Shown piece by piece: positions 31,807 to 41,398 of a DNA stretch of 64,000 nt (the stretch's first letter is position 1; each line of letters begins with the position of its first letter). Source of the stretch: Myxococcales bacterium. GTDB taxonomy: Bacteria > Myxococcota > Polyangia > Nannocystales > Nannocystaceae. The notes below the pieces were generated by a model. That model did not search any database and was not told the DNA's origin. It saw only the letters and a list, made by a program, of their open reading frames with translations. Made by a program: the position numbers and the translations under genes. The DNA lies in the NCBI GenBank assembly GCA_016793465.1, contig JAEUJW010000077.1:119881-183880 (forward strand), written 5' to 3'.

Positions 31807-32883
31807 ATGTCGAAGCCGACCAGGCGTCTGTCCTCGTCCCTCATGGCCGCCGCCACGGCCGCGGCCCTGCTGACCAGCGGCCTCGCGCCGCAGGCCGCCG
31901 CGGCCCAGGCGCCCGCGGGCAAGGCGTCGGTGCTGTCGCTCGAGGGCGACGACTCGGCCAAGGCGGCCAGCCTGAGCAAGGCGCTGCAGACCGAGTTCAC
32001 CCGCCGCGGCTTCGCGGGCGGGCGCGACATGTCGCTGGCCGAGCTGAAGTTGACCATGGGCTGCGACGAGCCGCCGTCGGCCGCGTGCCTGGCGAGCGGC
32101 GGCAAGACCCTCGGCGTCGACCGCATGGCCTACGGCACGCTGACCAAGAAGGGCGCCGGCTACACCCTCAACCTGAACGTGATGGAGGTCGGCAGCGCCA
32201 CCGTGAGCCAGTCGGTGAGCGTGGAGCTCGGCGCCGACGCGCTAGCGGACGCGGCGCTGGCGGCCACGGCGAAGGACATCGGCGTGAAGGTGCTGGGGCC
32301 CGAGCCGGTCGCCCCGCCGCCGGGGCCGGAGACCGGGCCGGAGACGGGCCCGGAGACCGGGCCGGTGCAGCCCGATAAGGACCGCAAGTGGGTGTGGGGC
32401 AAGTACAAGGCGCCGACCTGGAAGAAGGCGGCGCTCGGCGCCTCGGCGGCGCTGACGATCGTCGGCTTCGGCGTGGCCCTCGGCACCTACCTGCAGATCC
32501 GCCCCGGCGGCCCGCTGAAGCAGGACCTCATCGCCGCCGCCAAGGCCAGCCGCGAGGACGACAAGCCGGCCAACGACATCAACGAGAACACCAGCGAGGA
32601 CCTGTGCGTGCTGGCCCGCAAGATGCCGCAGGGCGGCGACCCGGGCACCGTGACCAACGGCGACATGACCTCGATCTGCAACAAGGCCGACACGCTGGCC
32701 AAGGTCTCGACGGCCGGCTGGATCGTCACCGGCGTGTTCCTCGGCGCGACGCTGGTGTTCACGACCCTGCTGTTCGTGCACAAGCGCAACCCGACGCTCG
32801 ACGCCATGCACCGGCGCGGGTTCTCGGTCGGCATGTCGCCGGGCCGCGGCGGGTTCATGGTCGGCACGCAGTTCCGGTTCTGA
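31807..32883 (+). CDS. Secreted/membrane protein of unknown function, two helices
   Basis: 358-residue protein with a cleavable signal peptide ending around LAPQAAAAQA. The N-terminal domain (about 38-170) has a TolB-N/GNA1162-like alternation (ASVLSLEGDD, VDRMAYGTLTKKG, YTLNLNVMEV), a fold used by many myxobacterial proteins that estimate a score over a list. A Pro/Glu/Thr-Gly linker (GPETGPETGPETG) follows, then two hydrophobic segments (AALGASAALTIVGFGVALG and AGWIVTGVFLGATLVFTTLL). Function unknown. The stop TGA overlaps the next ATG (TGATG), so the RidA gene is cotranslated. Confidence 0.72.
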   Translation: MSKPTRRLSSSLMAAATAAALLTSGLAPQAAAAQAPAGKASVLSLEGDDSAKAASLSKALQTEFTRRGFAGGRDMSLAELKLTMGCDEPPSAACLASGGKTLGVDRMAYGTLTKKGAGYTLNLNVMEVGSATVSQSVSVELGADALADAALAATAKDIGVKVLGPEPVAPPPGPETGPETGPETGPVQPDKDRKWVWGKYKAPTWKKAALGASAALTIVGFGVALGTYLQIRPGGPLKQDLIAAAKASREDDKPANDINENTSEDLCVLARKMPQGGDPGTVTNGDMTSICNKADTLAKVSTAGWIVTGVFLGATLVFTTLLFVHKRNPTLDAMHRRGFSVGMSPGRGGFMVGTQFRF

Positions 32884-33275
32884 TGCCGACGGCGTTCGAA
32901 CGGGTCTACTCGAAGGCGGTCTGGGAGGACCTCGCCGGCTATTGCCGGGCCCTGCGCGCGGGCGACCTGGTGTTCGTCACGGGTACCGCGCCGGTCGACG
33001 AGAGCGGGGCCGGGGTGCACGCGCCGGGCGACGCGGCGGCGCAGGCGAGCCGCTGCCTCGCGCTCATCGAGCAGGCGCTGGCGAAGTTCGGGGCCGACCG
33101 CTCCCGCGTGGTGCGCACGCGGATGTTCGTCACCGACATCTCGCGCTGGCGGGAGATCGGCGCGGCCCACGCGGCCTTCTTCGGCGAGCACCGCCCGACG
33201 ACGACGATGGTCGAGGTCAAGGCGCTGATCGACCCGGCGATGCTGATCGAGGTCGAAGCCGACGCGGTCCTTTAA
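32883..33275 (+). CDS. RidA family protein (YjgF/YER057c/UK114)
   Basis: 130-residue protein of the Rid family; classical RidA removes reactive enamine/imine intermediates, while related subfamilies lack the activity. Visible are AGDLVFVTGTAPVD, AAAQASRCLALIEQAL, VVRTRMFVTDISRW (with the family Arg) and TTTMVEVKALIDPAMLIEVE, where the typical acidic residue near the C-terminus is kept. Start overlaps the preceding stop by one base (TGATG). Its stop codon lies inside an AT-only hairpin. Confidence 0.88.
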   Translation: MPTAFERVYSKAVWEDLAGYCRALRAGDLVFVTGTAPVDESGAGVHAPGDAAAQASRCLALIEQALAKFGADRSRVVRTRMFVTDISRWREIGAAHAAFFGEHRPTTTMVEVKALIDPAMLIEVEADAVL

Positions 33276-33300
33276 TAATTCGATCTCTAAAAATTATTAA
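33272..33300. terminator. AT-only inverted repeat between convergent genes
   Basis: TTAATAATT and AATTATTAA are a perfect nine-base inverted repeat with an 11-base spacer, all in very GC-rich surroundings. It includes the RidA stop codon and lies four bases from the stop of the convergent glycosylase gene, so it could end both transcripts. Confidence 0.55.
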
Positions 33301-33304
33301 CGAA

Positions 33305-34036
33305 TCAGGCGCTCGGGGCGAGGCCGAGGGCGGTGAGCTCGGCGGTGACGGCGGTGGCCCACCCGCGGTTGGCGGCGGGGCTCGCGGGGCTCGGGTGCAG
33401 GATCTGGCCGATCCGCGGGCCGTCGCCGCCGAGGGCCGCGCGCGCCTGCTTCTCGGCGAAGCCGCCGACGCCGATCACCCACGCCGGCGCGAGCAACTCG
33501 ACGATGCGGCGGAGGTGACGATCGCAGGCGGCGATCAGCGGGGCCCGCTCGGCGGCCGGCAGCTTGTCGGGCGTGCGGTTCTTGCCGCCCTCCTCGACGA
33601 ACACCAGCGGGCAGTAATTGGCGACGTAGTACTCGCCGAAGAACGCGTCGGGCGTGCCCCACAGCGACTTGACGAGGCCCCACACGCGCGTGCCGCTGAC
33701 CTCGGCGCGCCGGCAGGCGAAGCCGAGCACCGGCCGCTCCGGGTGCTCGTGCGCCGGGCGTCCGACCGGTTCGACTATTTTTAAAAAGTCGCGGACGCTG
33801 GGGATGTCGCCGAACGGCACGCCGGTCTGGGCCATGCCGAACGGGCCCGGGTTCATGCCGAGCAGGATGACCCGCTTGCGCGTGGACCCGTAGCGCTCGA
33901 TGTAGCGCCTGTGCGGGGCCCAGGCGTAGTCGAGCGGGTTGTAGACGTGGGTCACCGGCGGGCCGAACTTCAGCGGGCGCACCTCGTCGGCGAGCCGCTG
34001 CGCGGCGTCCTGCATCTGCCTGGCGATCGTGGCCAT
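33305..34036 (-). CDS. SMUG1-type uracil-DNA glycosylase
   Basis: 243-residue DNA-repair enzyme. GMNPGPFGMAQTGVPFGD is the SMUG1 motif 1 (catalytic Asn in GMNPGP) and HPSPASPAANRGW is motif 2 with the His. Removes uracil and oxidised pyrimidines from DNA, starting base excision repair. Length matches bacterial SMUG1 proteins. ATG 34036 is supported by TATGCG exactly six bases upstream. The codons TTT TTA AAA ATA near 33775 are an AT patch. It is followed by a convergent terminator. Confidence 0.93.
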   Translation of the reverse strand: MATIARQMQDAAQRLADEVRPLKFGPPVTHVYNPLDYAWAPHRRYIERYGSTRKRVILLGMNPGPFGMAQTGVPFGDIPSVRDFLKIVEPVGRPAHEHPERPVLGFACRRAEVSGTRVWGLVKSLWGTPDAFFGEYYVANYCPLVFVEEGGKNRTPDKLPAAERAPLIAACDRHLRRIVELLAPAWVIGVGGFAEKQARAALGGDGPRIGQILHPSPASPAANRGWATAVTAELTALGLAPSA

Positions 34037-34042
34037 GGCGGA

Positions 34043-34048
34043 CGCATA
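34043..34048 (-). promoter_or_regulatory. -10-like hexamer TATGCG, N6 to ATG
   Basis: Exactly six bases before ATG 34036 of the glycosylase gene. Confidence 0.4.
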
Positions 34049-34092
34049 CGGCAGGCTGCGCGAAATCGCAAGCGCAGCCGAGATCGCAGGCT

Positions 34093-34197
34093 GGATCGGC
34101 CGCAGGCCGGATCGGCCGCAGGCCGACCCAGGCCCCGGAGGGGCCGTGAAGCCAGCAAGACTCAGGCCGCGGAGGGGCCGTGTAGCCAGCGAAGTCA
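34093..34197. repeat. Two adjacent tandem duplications with hairpins
   Basis: A perfect 16-bp unit (GGATCGGCCGCAGGCC) is present twice head to tail at 34093-34124, then a 34-bp unit beginning GGCCCCGGAGGGGCC is present twice at 34131-34197 with a few changes. The second unit folds as GGCCCC-GGA-GGGGCC. They lie just downstream of the leftward gene at 34195 and may be duplicated terminators. Confidence 0.7.
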
Positions 34198-34668
34198 GTA
34201 CTGGCGCGGGTGCAGGCTGAGGCGCGTGGGCTGCGGGGTCGGGCCCGGGCTCGTCGAGTTGAACGGCTTCGGCGAGAGGTCGCGCGAGCGGCCGCGGCCG
34301 CCGGGGAAGTAGGCGGGGTAGCGGGCCCGGTGGCGCTCGGCGGCGAGGGCGAACGGCACGGCGAACACGAAGCCGGTGCTCATGACGCCGCCGGCGATGG
34401 TGATCGTGCGGGGCACGGTCTGCGGCTCGGAGCCGCCGGGCGCGGCGAAGATGCCGGTGGCGAGCAGGGTGCCGAGGCCGACGATGCCGAGGGCCAGGCT
34501 GGTGGCCATGCCGGCGACGAAGGTGCGGTCGCGGTTGTAGATCTGGGCGCGCGACGGCTGCTCGCGCGCCGACTCGGGCGCGCGGGTCTCGTCGCCGAGG
34601 TCGCCGCAGCCGACCGGGGCGGCGAGCGCACACGCGAGGCCGATGCGGGGGAGCGCGCGTACCATCAC
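34195..34668 (-). CDS. Small membrane lipoprotein, unknown function
   Basis: 157-residue protein. The signal peptide ends APVGC (lipobox), followed by a charged stretch and two hydrophobic helices (FVAGMATSLALGIVGLGTLL and ITIAGGVMSTGFVFAVPFAL) and a basic Pro-rich tail. The combination of lipobox and internal helices suggests an inner-membrane-anchored protein. GTG 34668 (or ATG 34665 right after) is chosen because TAGGGT is exactly six bases before the GTG. No family recognised. Confidence 0.65.
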   Translation of the reverse strand: MMVRALPRIGLACALAAPVGCGDLGDETRAPESAREQPSRAQIYNRDRTFVAGMATSLALGIVGLGTLLATGIFAAPGGSEPQTVPRTITIAGGVMSTGFVFAVPFALAAERHRARYPAYFPGGRGRSRDLSPKPFNSTSPGPTPQPTRLSLHPRQY

Positions 34669-34674
34669 GGATCG

Positions 34675-34680
34675 ACCCTA
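34675..34680 (-). promoter_or_regulatory. -10-like hexamer TAGGGT, N6 to GTG
   Basis: Exactly six bases before GTG 34668. Confidence 0.5.
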
Positions 34681-34756
34681 ACAGGTTCCGATCCGGCGAT
34701 CCAGCCGCCCGGGGCCCGCAAAGACCGCGTGCACGGCGTTTTGGATCGGACCTCGA

Positions 34757-35989
<1,233 letters not shown>

Positions 35990-36168
35990 GCGGCGCCCTC
36001 CGGCGGAGACTCAGCCTAAACCCGCGAACCGCCGTTTCTGTCGCGGGCCGGCCCGTGACCTGCCGCGGGCGCCGCGGCGGGGGCCGCACCGGCGGGTGGC
36101 AGGCGCGTCCACATCGCCCGCCGGCTGCATCGGGGGGGCACAATTGCCCGCGCGCGCGCGTGCGCTGG

Positions 36169-36174
36169 TATGTT
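36169..36174 (+). promoter_or_regulatory. -10-like hexamer TATGTT, N6 to ATG
   Basis: Exactly six bases before ATG 36181 of the hydrolase lipoprotein. Confidence 0.5.
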
Positions 36175-36180
36175 TCGCGC

Positions 36181-38376
36181 ATGCGTCTGCCGCCCGTCGT
36201 TCTCCTCGGTCTCGTCGTCGGTCACGCCGCCTGCTCGATCAACTACGGCGACAGCTGCCAGGACACCTGCTCCGGCGCCTCGGCCGACGGCGAGGGCAGC
36301 GCGGGCGAGGCCACCGAGACCGACACCGACACCGACGGCTACGTCGGCTGGCCGGGCGTGCTCTGTGCGCCGGACGCCGACGAGACCCCGCGCTTCTACT
36401 TCGACCTGCAGGCTGGCAAGACCGACGACCGCGACTTCTTCCGCATGCCGTTCCCGGCCGACGCGCGCCTGCGGGGCGGGGGCGTCGACCTGACCGGGTT
36501 CCCGCGCCCGCCGATCGAGTTCGCCGCGGCGCCCGAGCTCGGCGACGTGGTCGAGCGCTGGCTGGCGCACGTCGAGCAGGACACCGCGGGCTTCGCGATC
36601 AACGGCCCGGTGCTGTTCCGCAGCAGCGTCGGCATCTCGCGGGTGTCGGGGCTGCACTACGTCAACGTGACGCCGGGCCACCCGCGCTACGGCCAGGAGG
36701 TGTCGGGCCTGGCGTACGACGCCGAGAACGGGGCGGCCAGCCGCAACAACTACCTGTGCGCCAACTGGCTGACCGTCACGCCGATCGACGGCGTGCTGCT
36801 CGACCCCGGGGTGACGTACGCGGTCTATCTGACGAGCGCGAGCAAGCCGCTCGGCGGCGGGGAGTTTCGCCGCGACGCCGACCTCGATCGCATGCTCGCC
36901 GGGGCGGCGCCCGCGGGCGACGCGCGCGCGGCATGGGACACGTTCGCGCCGCTGCGCGAGTATCTGAAGAGCGGCATGGCGCCGGTCGGCGGCGGGGACA
37001 TCGTCGCGGCCACGGTGTTCACGACCGCGGCCCACCGCGAGCTCCTCGCGGGCGCGCGGGCGGCGGTGCACGACGGTCCGCTGCACGCCCACGACTTCCA
37101 CGTGTGCGAGGCGGCCGGCGCCTCGCCGTGCGCCGAGGCGGTCGGGCTCAGCGAGGACGAGCGGGCCGCGCGTCGCTGCGGCGCGCCCGACCCGGCGTTC
37201 ACCGAGATCCACGGGCGCGTGACCCTGCCGATCTTCCAGGAGGGCCGCCCGCCGTACCTGCAGGTCGGCGGGAAGATCCAGCGGGACAGCCAGGGCCCGC
37301 GCCTGCACGCCGTCGCCGACGTGTGCTTCGCGCTCACCGTGCCGAGCGGCGAGGCCCCGGACGCCGGCTGGCCGACCGTGGTCTACGGCCACGGCACCGG
37401 CGGCGGGTTCCGCAGCGCGATCGACCAGGGCTTCGCGCGCGAGGCCGGCAAGGCCGGGCTGGCGACCCTGACGCTCGAGGGCGTGCTGCACGGCGAGCGC
37501 CGCGGCGACGACGACGGCGACGGCCTGGTCGGCGGCCTGCCGCTCGACCAGCTGGTGTTCAACCTGCGCAACCCCGACTCGGCGCGCGACACCCCGATCC
37601 AGGGCGCGATCGACCAGCTGGCCGCGGTGCGCCTGGCCAGCGACTTCGCGGCCGCGACCTGGCCCGACGAGCCGCCGGCCGCGCTCGACCGCGACAACCT
37701 GTTCTTCATGGGCCACAGCCAGGGCGGCCAGGCCGGCGCGCTGTTCCTCGGGTTCGAGCCGCTGGTCCGCGCCGCCGTGCTGAGCGGCGCCGGCGGCAAC
37801 CTCATCCAGTCGCTGCTCGCCAAGTCGCAGCCGACCGTCGACGTCGGCGGCGTGCCGTTCCCGCCGCACCTGCTGCTGCAGTCGGCCTTCCAGGAGCGCC
37901 CGGACCGGCCGATCGACGGCTCGCACCCGGTGCTCATGCTGTTCAACACCTTCGTCAACCGCGCCGACGCCGACGCCTACAGCGTGCTGCTGCGCCGCGA
38001 GCCGCTGCCCGAGGTGCCGGCCAAGCACGTGCTCATGTACATCGGCCACGTCGACAGCTACACCCCGCTGCGCACCGCGGGCAGCCTGGCGATCGGCGCC
38101 GGTCTGGAGGCCGCGCGCCCGCTGTTCCCCCCGCCGTGCGACGCGTACAGCGGCGACGAGAAGACGGCCTGTGGTTACCTCTCGAGCGGCTTTCAGACCG
38201 AGACCGAGCTGCCGGCGCAGGCCAACATCGGCGGCGAGACCGCGGTGGCGCTGATGCGTCGCGCCGCCGCGGGCGAGGACGGGCACTATGTCGCGTTCAC
38301 GCCGGACGAGCTCGAGCGCAGCGTCGCGTTCTTCGTGTCGGCGCTCGGCGGCGCGGTTCCGACGGTCGAGGACTGA
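36181..38376 (+). CDS. Alpha/beta-hydrolase lipoprotein
   Basis: 731-residue lipoprotein (lipobox GHAAC, Cys18) with a short acidic TETDTDTDG linker. The N-terminal ~370 residues are a beta-rich region found in large bacterial lipoprotein hydrolases, ending with LPIFQEGRPPYLQVGGKIQ. The hydrolase core has the oxyanion-loop motif VVYGHGTGGG and the nucleophile elbow FFMGHSQGGQAGAL (Ser in GHSQG). MYIGHVDSYTP near the C-terminus probably provides the catalytic His/Asp region. A lipase/esterase acting at the cell surface is likely; substrate unknown. Confidence 0.85.
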   Translation: MRLPPVVLLGLVVGHAACSINYGDSCQDTCSGASADGEGSAGEATETDTDTDGYVGWPGVLCAPDADETPRFYFDLQAGKTDDRDFFRMPFPADARLRGGGVDLTGFPRPPIEFAAAPELGDVVERWLAHVEQDTAGFAINGPVLFRSSVGISRVSGLHYVNVTPGHPRYGQEVSGLAYDAENGAASRNNYLCANWLTVTPIDGVLLDPGVTYAVYLTSASKPLGGGEFRRDADLDRMLAGAAPAGDARAAWDTFAPLREYLKSGMAPVGGGDIVAATVFTTAAHRELLAGARAAVHDGPLHAHDFHVCEAAGASPCAEAVGLSEDERAARRCGAPDPAFTEIHGRVTLPIFQEGRPPYLQVGGKIQRDSQGPRLHAVADVCFALTVPSGEAPDAGWPTVVYGHGTGGGFRSAIDQGFAREAGKAGLATLTLEGVLHGERRGDDDGDGLVGGLPLDQLVFNLRNPDSARDTPIQGAIDQLAAVRLASDFAAATWPDEPPAALDRDNLFFMGHSQGGQAGALFLGFEPLVRAAVLSGAGGNLIQSLLAKSQPTVDVGGVPFPPHLLLQSAFQERPDRPIDGSHPVLMLFNTFVNRADADAYSVLLRREPLPEVPAKHVLMYIGHVDSYTPLRTAGSLAIGAGLEAARPLFPPPCDAYSGDEKTACGYLSSGFQTETELPAQANIGGETAVALMRRAAAGEDGHYVAFTPDELERSVAFFVSALGGAVPTVED

Positions 38377-38529
38377 GCCGCTCGGCGGGATGCGCTGGGA
38401 CGGGTGCCGAAAGCCCCGACGCGTCGTACACCGTGCGTCCGCGGGTCTCGCCGCGCAGGCGCTCTCGCGCGCCGGGGCCCGCGCGAAAGCTCGCCTTGAA
38501 TGTGGCCCGGCGCGCGGCATGCTGCGCCG

Positions 38530-39015
38530 ATGGATCGCAGCACTCGGCCCGTGGGGCCTGCTTCACGGGCGAACGGGCCTGACTTCGCCGACGGCACCTG
38601 CGTCGCCGCGGGCACGCGGGTGGCGACGCCGTGGGGGCAGATCCCGGTCGAGGTGCTGGACGTGCTCGACGAGGTGCTGGCCTACGACCCGGTCGACGGC
38701 GGCGTGAGCGCCGCGCGGGTGGTCGAGATTCGCCGCTCGCAGCGCGAATGCGTGTGCCTGCAACTGGCCGACGGCGGCACGCTGCGCCTGACCAGCGACC
38801 ATCCGGTCTGGTCGCCGGAGACGCGGCGCTACGAGGCCGCGGGCCGCTGGGTGACCGGCGAGCTGCAGCTGCTGGCGACAGTCGTCGACGAGCGACCGGG
38901 CGTCACCGTGGTCACCGATCGCGAGGGGTACGTCGGCGTGCTGCCCGTCTACGACCTGGTGCTCGCGGCTCCGCACCACAGCTTTCTTGCGGACAGGGTG
39001 GTCGTTCACCGCTGA
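38530..39015 (+). CDS. Stand-alone Hint (hedgehog/intein) domain protein
   Basis: 161-residue protein that is almost only a Hint domain. After 23 residues comes the block A Cys (GTCVAAGTRVATPWGQIPVE), then LQLADGGTLRLTSDHPVWSP as block B with the TxxH His, VYDLVLAAPHHSFLADRVVV as blocks F/G. The splicing His-Asn end is replaced by a terminal His-Arg and there is no C-extein, so protein splicing is not expected; N-S acyl shift and cleavage of the 23-residue N-terminal piece remains possible, as in hedgehog or BIL domains. No host-protein genes in frame nearby. Confidence 0.8.
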   Translation: MDRSTRPVGPASRANGPDFADGTCVAAGTRVATPWGQIPVEVLDVLDEVLAYDPVDGGVSAARVVEIRRSQRECVCLQLADGGTLRLTSDHPVWSPETRRYEAAGRWVTGELQLLATVVDERPGVTVVTDREGYVGVLPVYDLVLAAPHHSFLADRVVVHR

Positions 39016-39036
39016 CCCCGGCAAACTGGGTGGCCC

Positions 39037-39825
39037 ATGATCTACCGATTGCTCGTGGTCGACGACGACCCGTGGATGCAGCACCTGATCGCGAACTTCC
39101 TCCGCGACCTGCCGCTCCAGATCGACAGCGCGACCGACGGGACGATCGCCCTCGCCAAGGCCCTCACGAGCCGACCCGACCTCATCATCTCCGACGTCAT
39201 GATGCCGGGCATGGACGGCTGGTCGCTGGTCCGCAAGCTGCGCTCGCACGCCGAGCTCGCGTTCATACCCTTCATCTTCCTGACCTCGCTGTCGTCGACC
39301 GCCGACGTGCTCCGCGGGTTTCGCCTCGGCGCCGACGACTTCCTTTCGAAGCCATTTAAAGGCCCCGAGCTGCAGGAGCGCGTGCAGGCGGCCCTGAAGA
39401 GCCGCGGCCGGGCCGAGGACGTCGCCCGCGGCGCGCTCGACGACCGCCGCGGCCGCGGCCTGCAGGGCACGCTGAAGGACGTCGGCCTGTCGTCGCTGCT
39501 GGTGCTGCTCGAGATGGAGCGCAAGACCGGACTGCTCGCGCTGTCGCGCAGCGCGCCGAGCGAGCGCTGCCGGATCTTCATCCGCGAGGGCCGGGTCGTC
39601 GCCGCCTCGTCGGACGCCGACCGCGGCCTGGTCGGTCCGCTCGCCGTCTACCACGCGCTCTACTGGCCGGAGGGCAACTTCAGCTTCAGCGCCGTGCCGG
39701 TCGAGGTGCCCGACCAGATCCACATGACGACCACCCACCTGCTGATGGAGGGCGCCCAGCGGCTCGACGAGACGCTGAGCGGCATGACCAGGCTCCCGAG
39801 CGAGGGCGACCTCACCGAGGAGTGA
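39037..39825 (+). CDS. Response regulator: receiver plus DUF4388 (PatA-like)
   Basis: 262-residue cytoplasmic regulator. Receiver domain 1-125: acidic pair in VVDDD, phospho-acceptor Asp53 in DLIISDVMMPGMDGW, Thr83 and Lys105 in FLSKPFKGPE. Residues about 140-255 are a DUF4388/PATAN domain (LQGTLKDVGLSSLLVLLEME, TGLLALSR, IFIREGRVVAAS), a protein-interaction module common in myxobacterial and cyanobacterial signalling. No cognate histidine kinase next to it. FKG is encoded TTT AAA GGC, one of the AT patches. Convergent with the gene at 39839. Confidence 0.9.
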   Translation: MIYRLLVVDDDPWMQHLIANFLRDLPLQIDSATDGTIALAKALTSRPDLIISDVMMPGMDGWSLVRKLRSHAELAFIPFIFLTSLSSTADVLRGFRLGADDFLSKPFKGPELQERVQAALKSRGRAEDVARGALDDRRGRGLQGTLKDVGLSSLLVLLEMERKTGLLALSRSAPSERCRIFIREGRVVAASSDADRGLVGPLAVYHALYWPEGNFSFSAVPVEVPDQIHMTTTHLLMEGAQRLDETLSGMTRLPSEGDLTEE

Positions 39826-39838
39826 GCGCCGCGTCGGC

Positions 39839-40240
39839 TCAGTTGGCGTGGTGGACGCGCTGCTGCAGCGAGCCGACGATCGCCTGCGTGAGGTCCAGCG
39901 GCGAGAACGACGGCGCGAGGTAGCGGCAGCGCTCGGGCGGGGCCCGGCGCGCGTCGTCCTCGGCGGTCGCGCGGCGCACGATGAGGATCGTCGCCAGCGA
40001 CAGCATGCCGAGCAGCAGCGTGACCACGTCGACCTCGCCGCCGAGGCACGTCGCCTCGTCGAGGATCACCAGCTGGATCTCGTGGCGCTCGCGGTCCTCG
40101 ACCGACAGCGACGGCGGGACCGCGGCCAGCTCGACCACCTGATAGCCGAAGCGCCGGAGCAGCGCCCCGACGTGCGTCCACTGGGACACCGCGCCGACCA
40201 GCAGCACCGCCCCGAGCTTCGTGTTCCTGCCGAGAGCCAT
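39839..40240 (-). CDS. Degenerate receiver-like protein
   Basis: 133-residue protein with a receiver-like order of strands and helices: AVLLVGAVSQWTHVGALLRR, then IQLVILDEATCLGGEVDVV where the phospho-acceptor Asp would sit (LDE), and ATILIVRRATAED in place of the Thr/Ser strand. The acidic pair at the end of strand 1 and the late Lys are not obvious, so phosphorylation may be lost. Divergent from the sigma-54 activator at 40368 with 127 bp between, which suggests joint control or partnership (inference). Confidence 0.6.
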   Translation of the reverse strand: MALGRNTKLGAVLLVGAVSQWTHVGALLRRFGYQVVELAAVPPSLSVEDRERHEIQLVILDEATCLGGEVDVVTLLLGMLSLATILIVRRATAEDDARRAPPERCRYLAPSFSPLDLTQAIVGSLQQRVHHAN

Positions 40241-40355
40241 CGCAGGCGCTTAATGCAGTCGGTGTGCCAATTTGCTCCGGGGCTCGCAAGGCAGCGTTTG
40301 TCGCGGTTCGCCGGCGGGCGGCCCGGGCGGGGCCGTGTTCCGCCGGCAAACGGTG

Positions 40356-40361
40356 TACTTT
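40356..40361 (+). promoter_or_regulatory. -10-like hexamer TACTTT, N6 to GTG
   Basis: Exactly six bases before GTG 40368, which decides that start for the sigma-54 activator. Confidence 0.5.
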
Positions 40362-40367
40362 CGCGGG

Positions 40368-41360
<993 letters not shown>

Positions 41361-41386
41361 GCCCGGGGGCCGGCGGCTCGCGGCGA

Positions 41387-41392
41387 TACTCT
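41387..41392 (+). promoter_or_regulatory. -10-like hexamer TACTCT, N6 to ATG
   Basis: Exactly six bases before ATG 41399. Confidence 0.5.
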
Positions 41393-41398
41393 GCCGCG

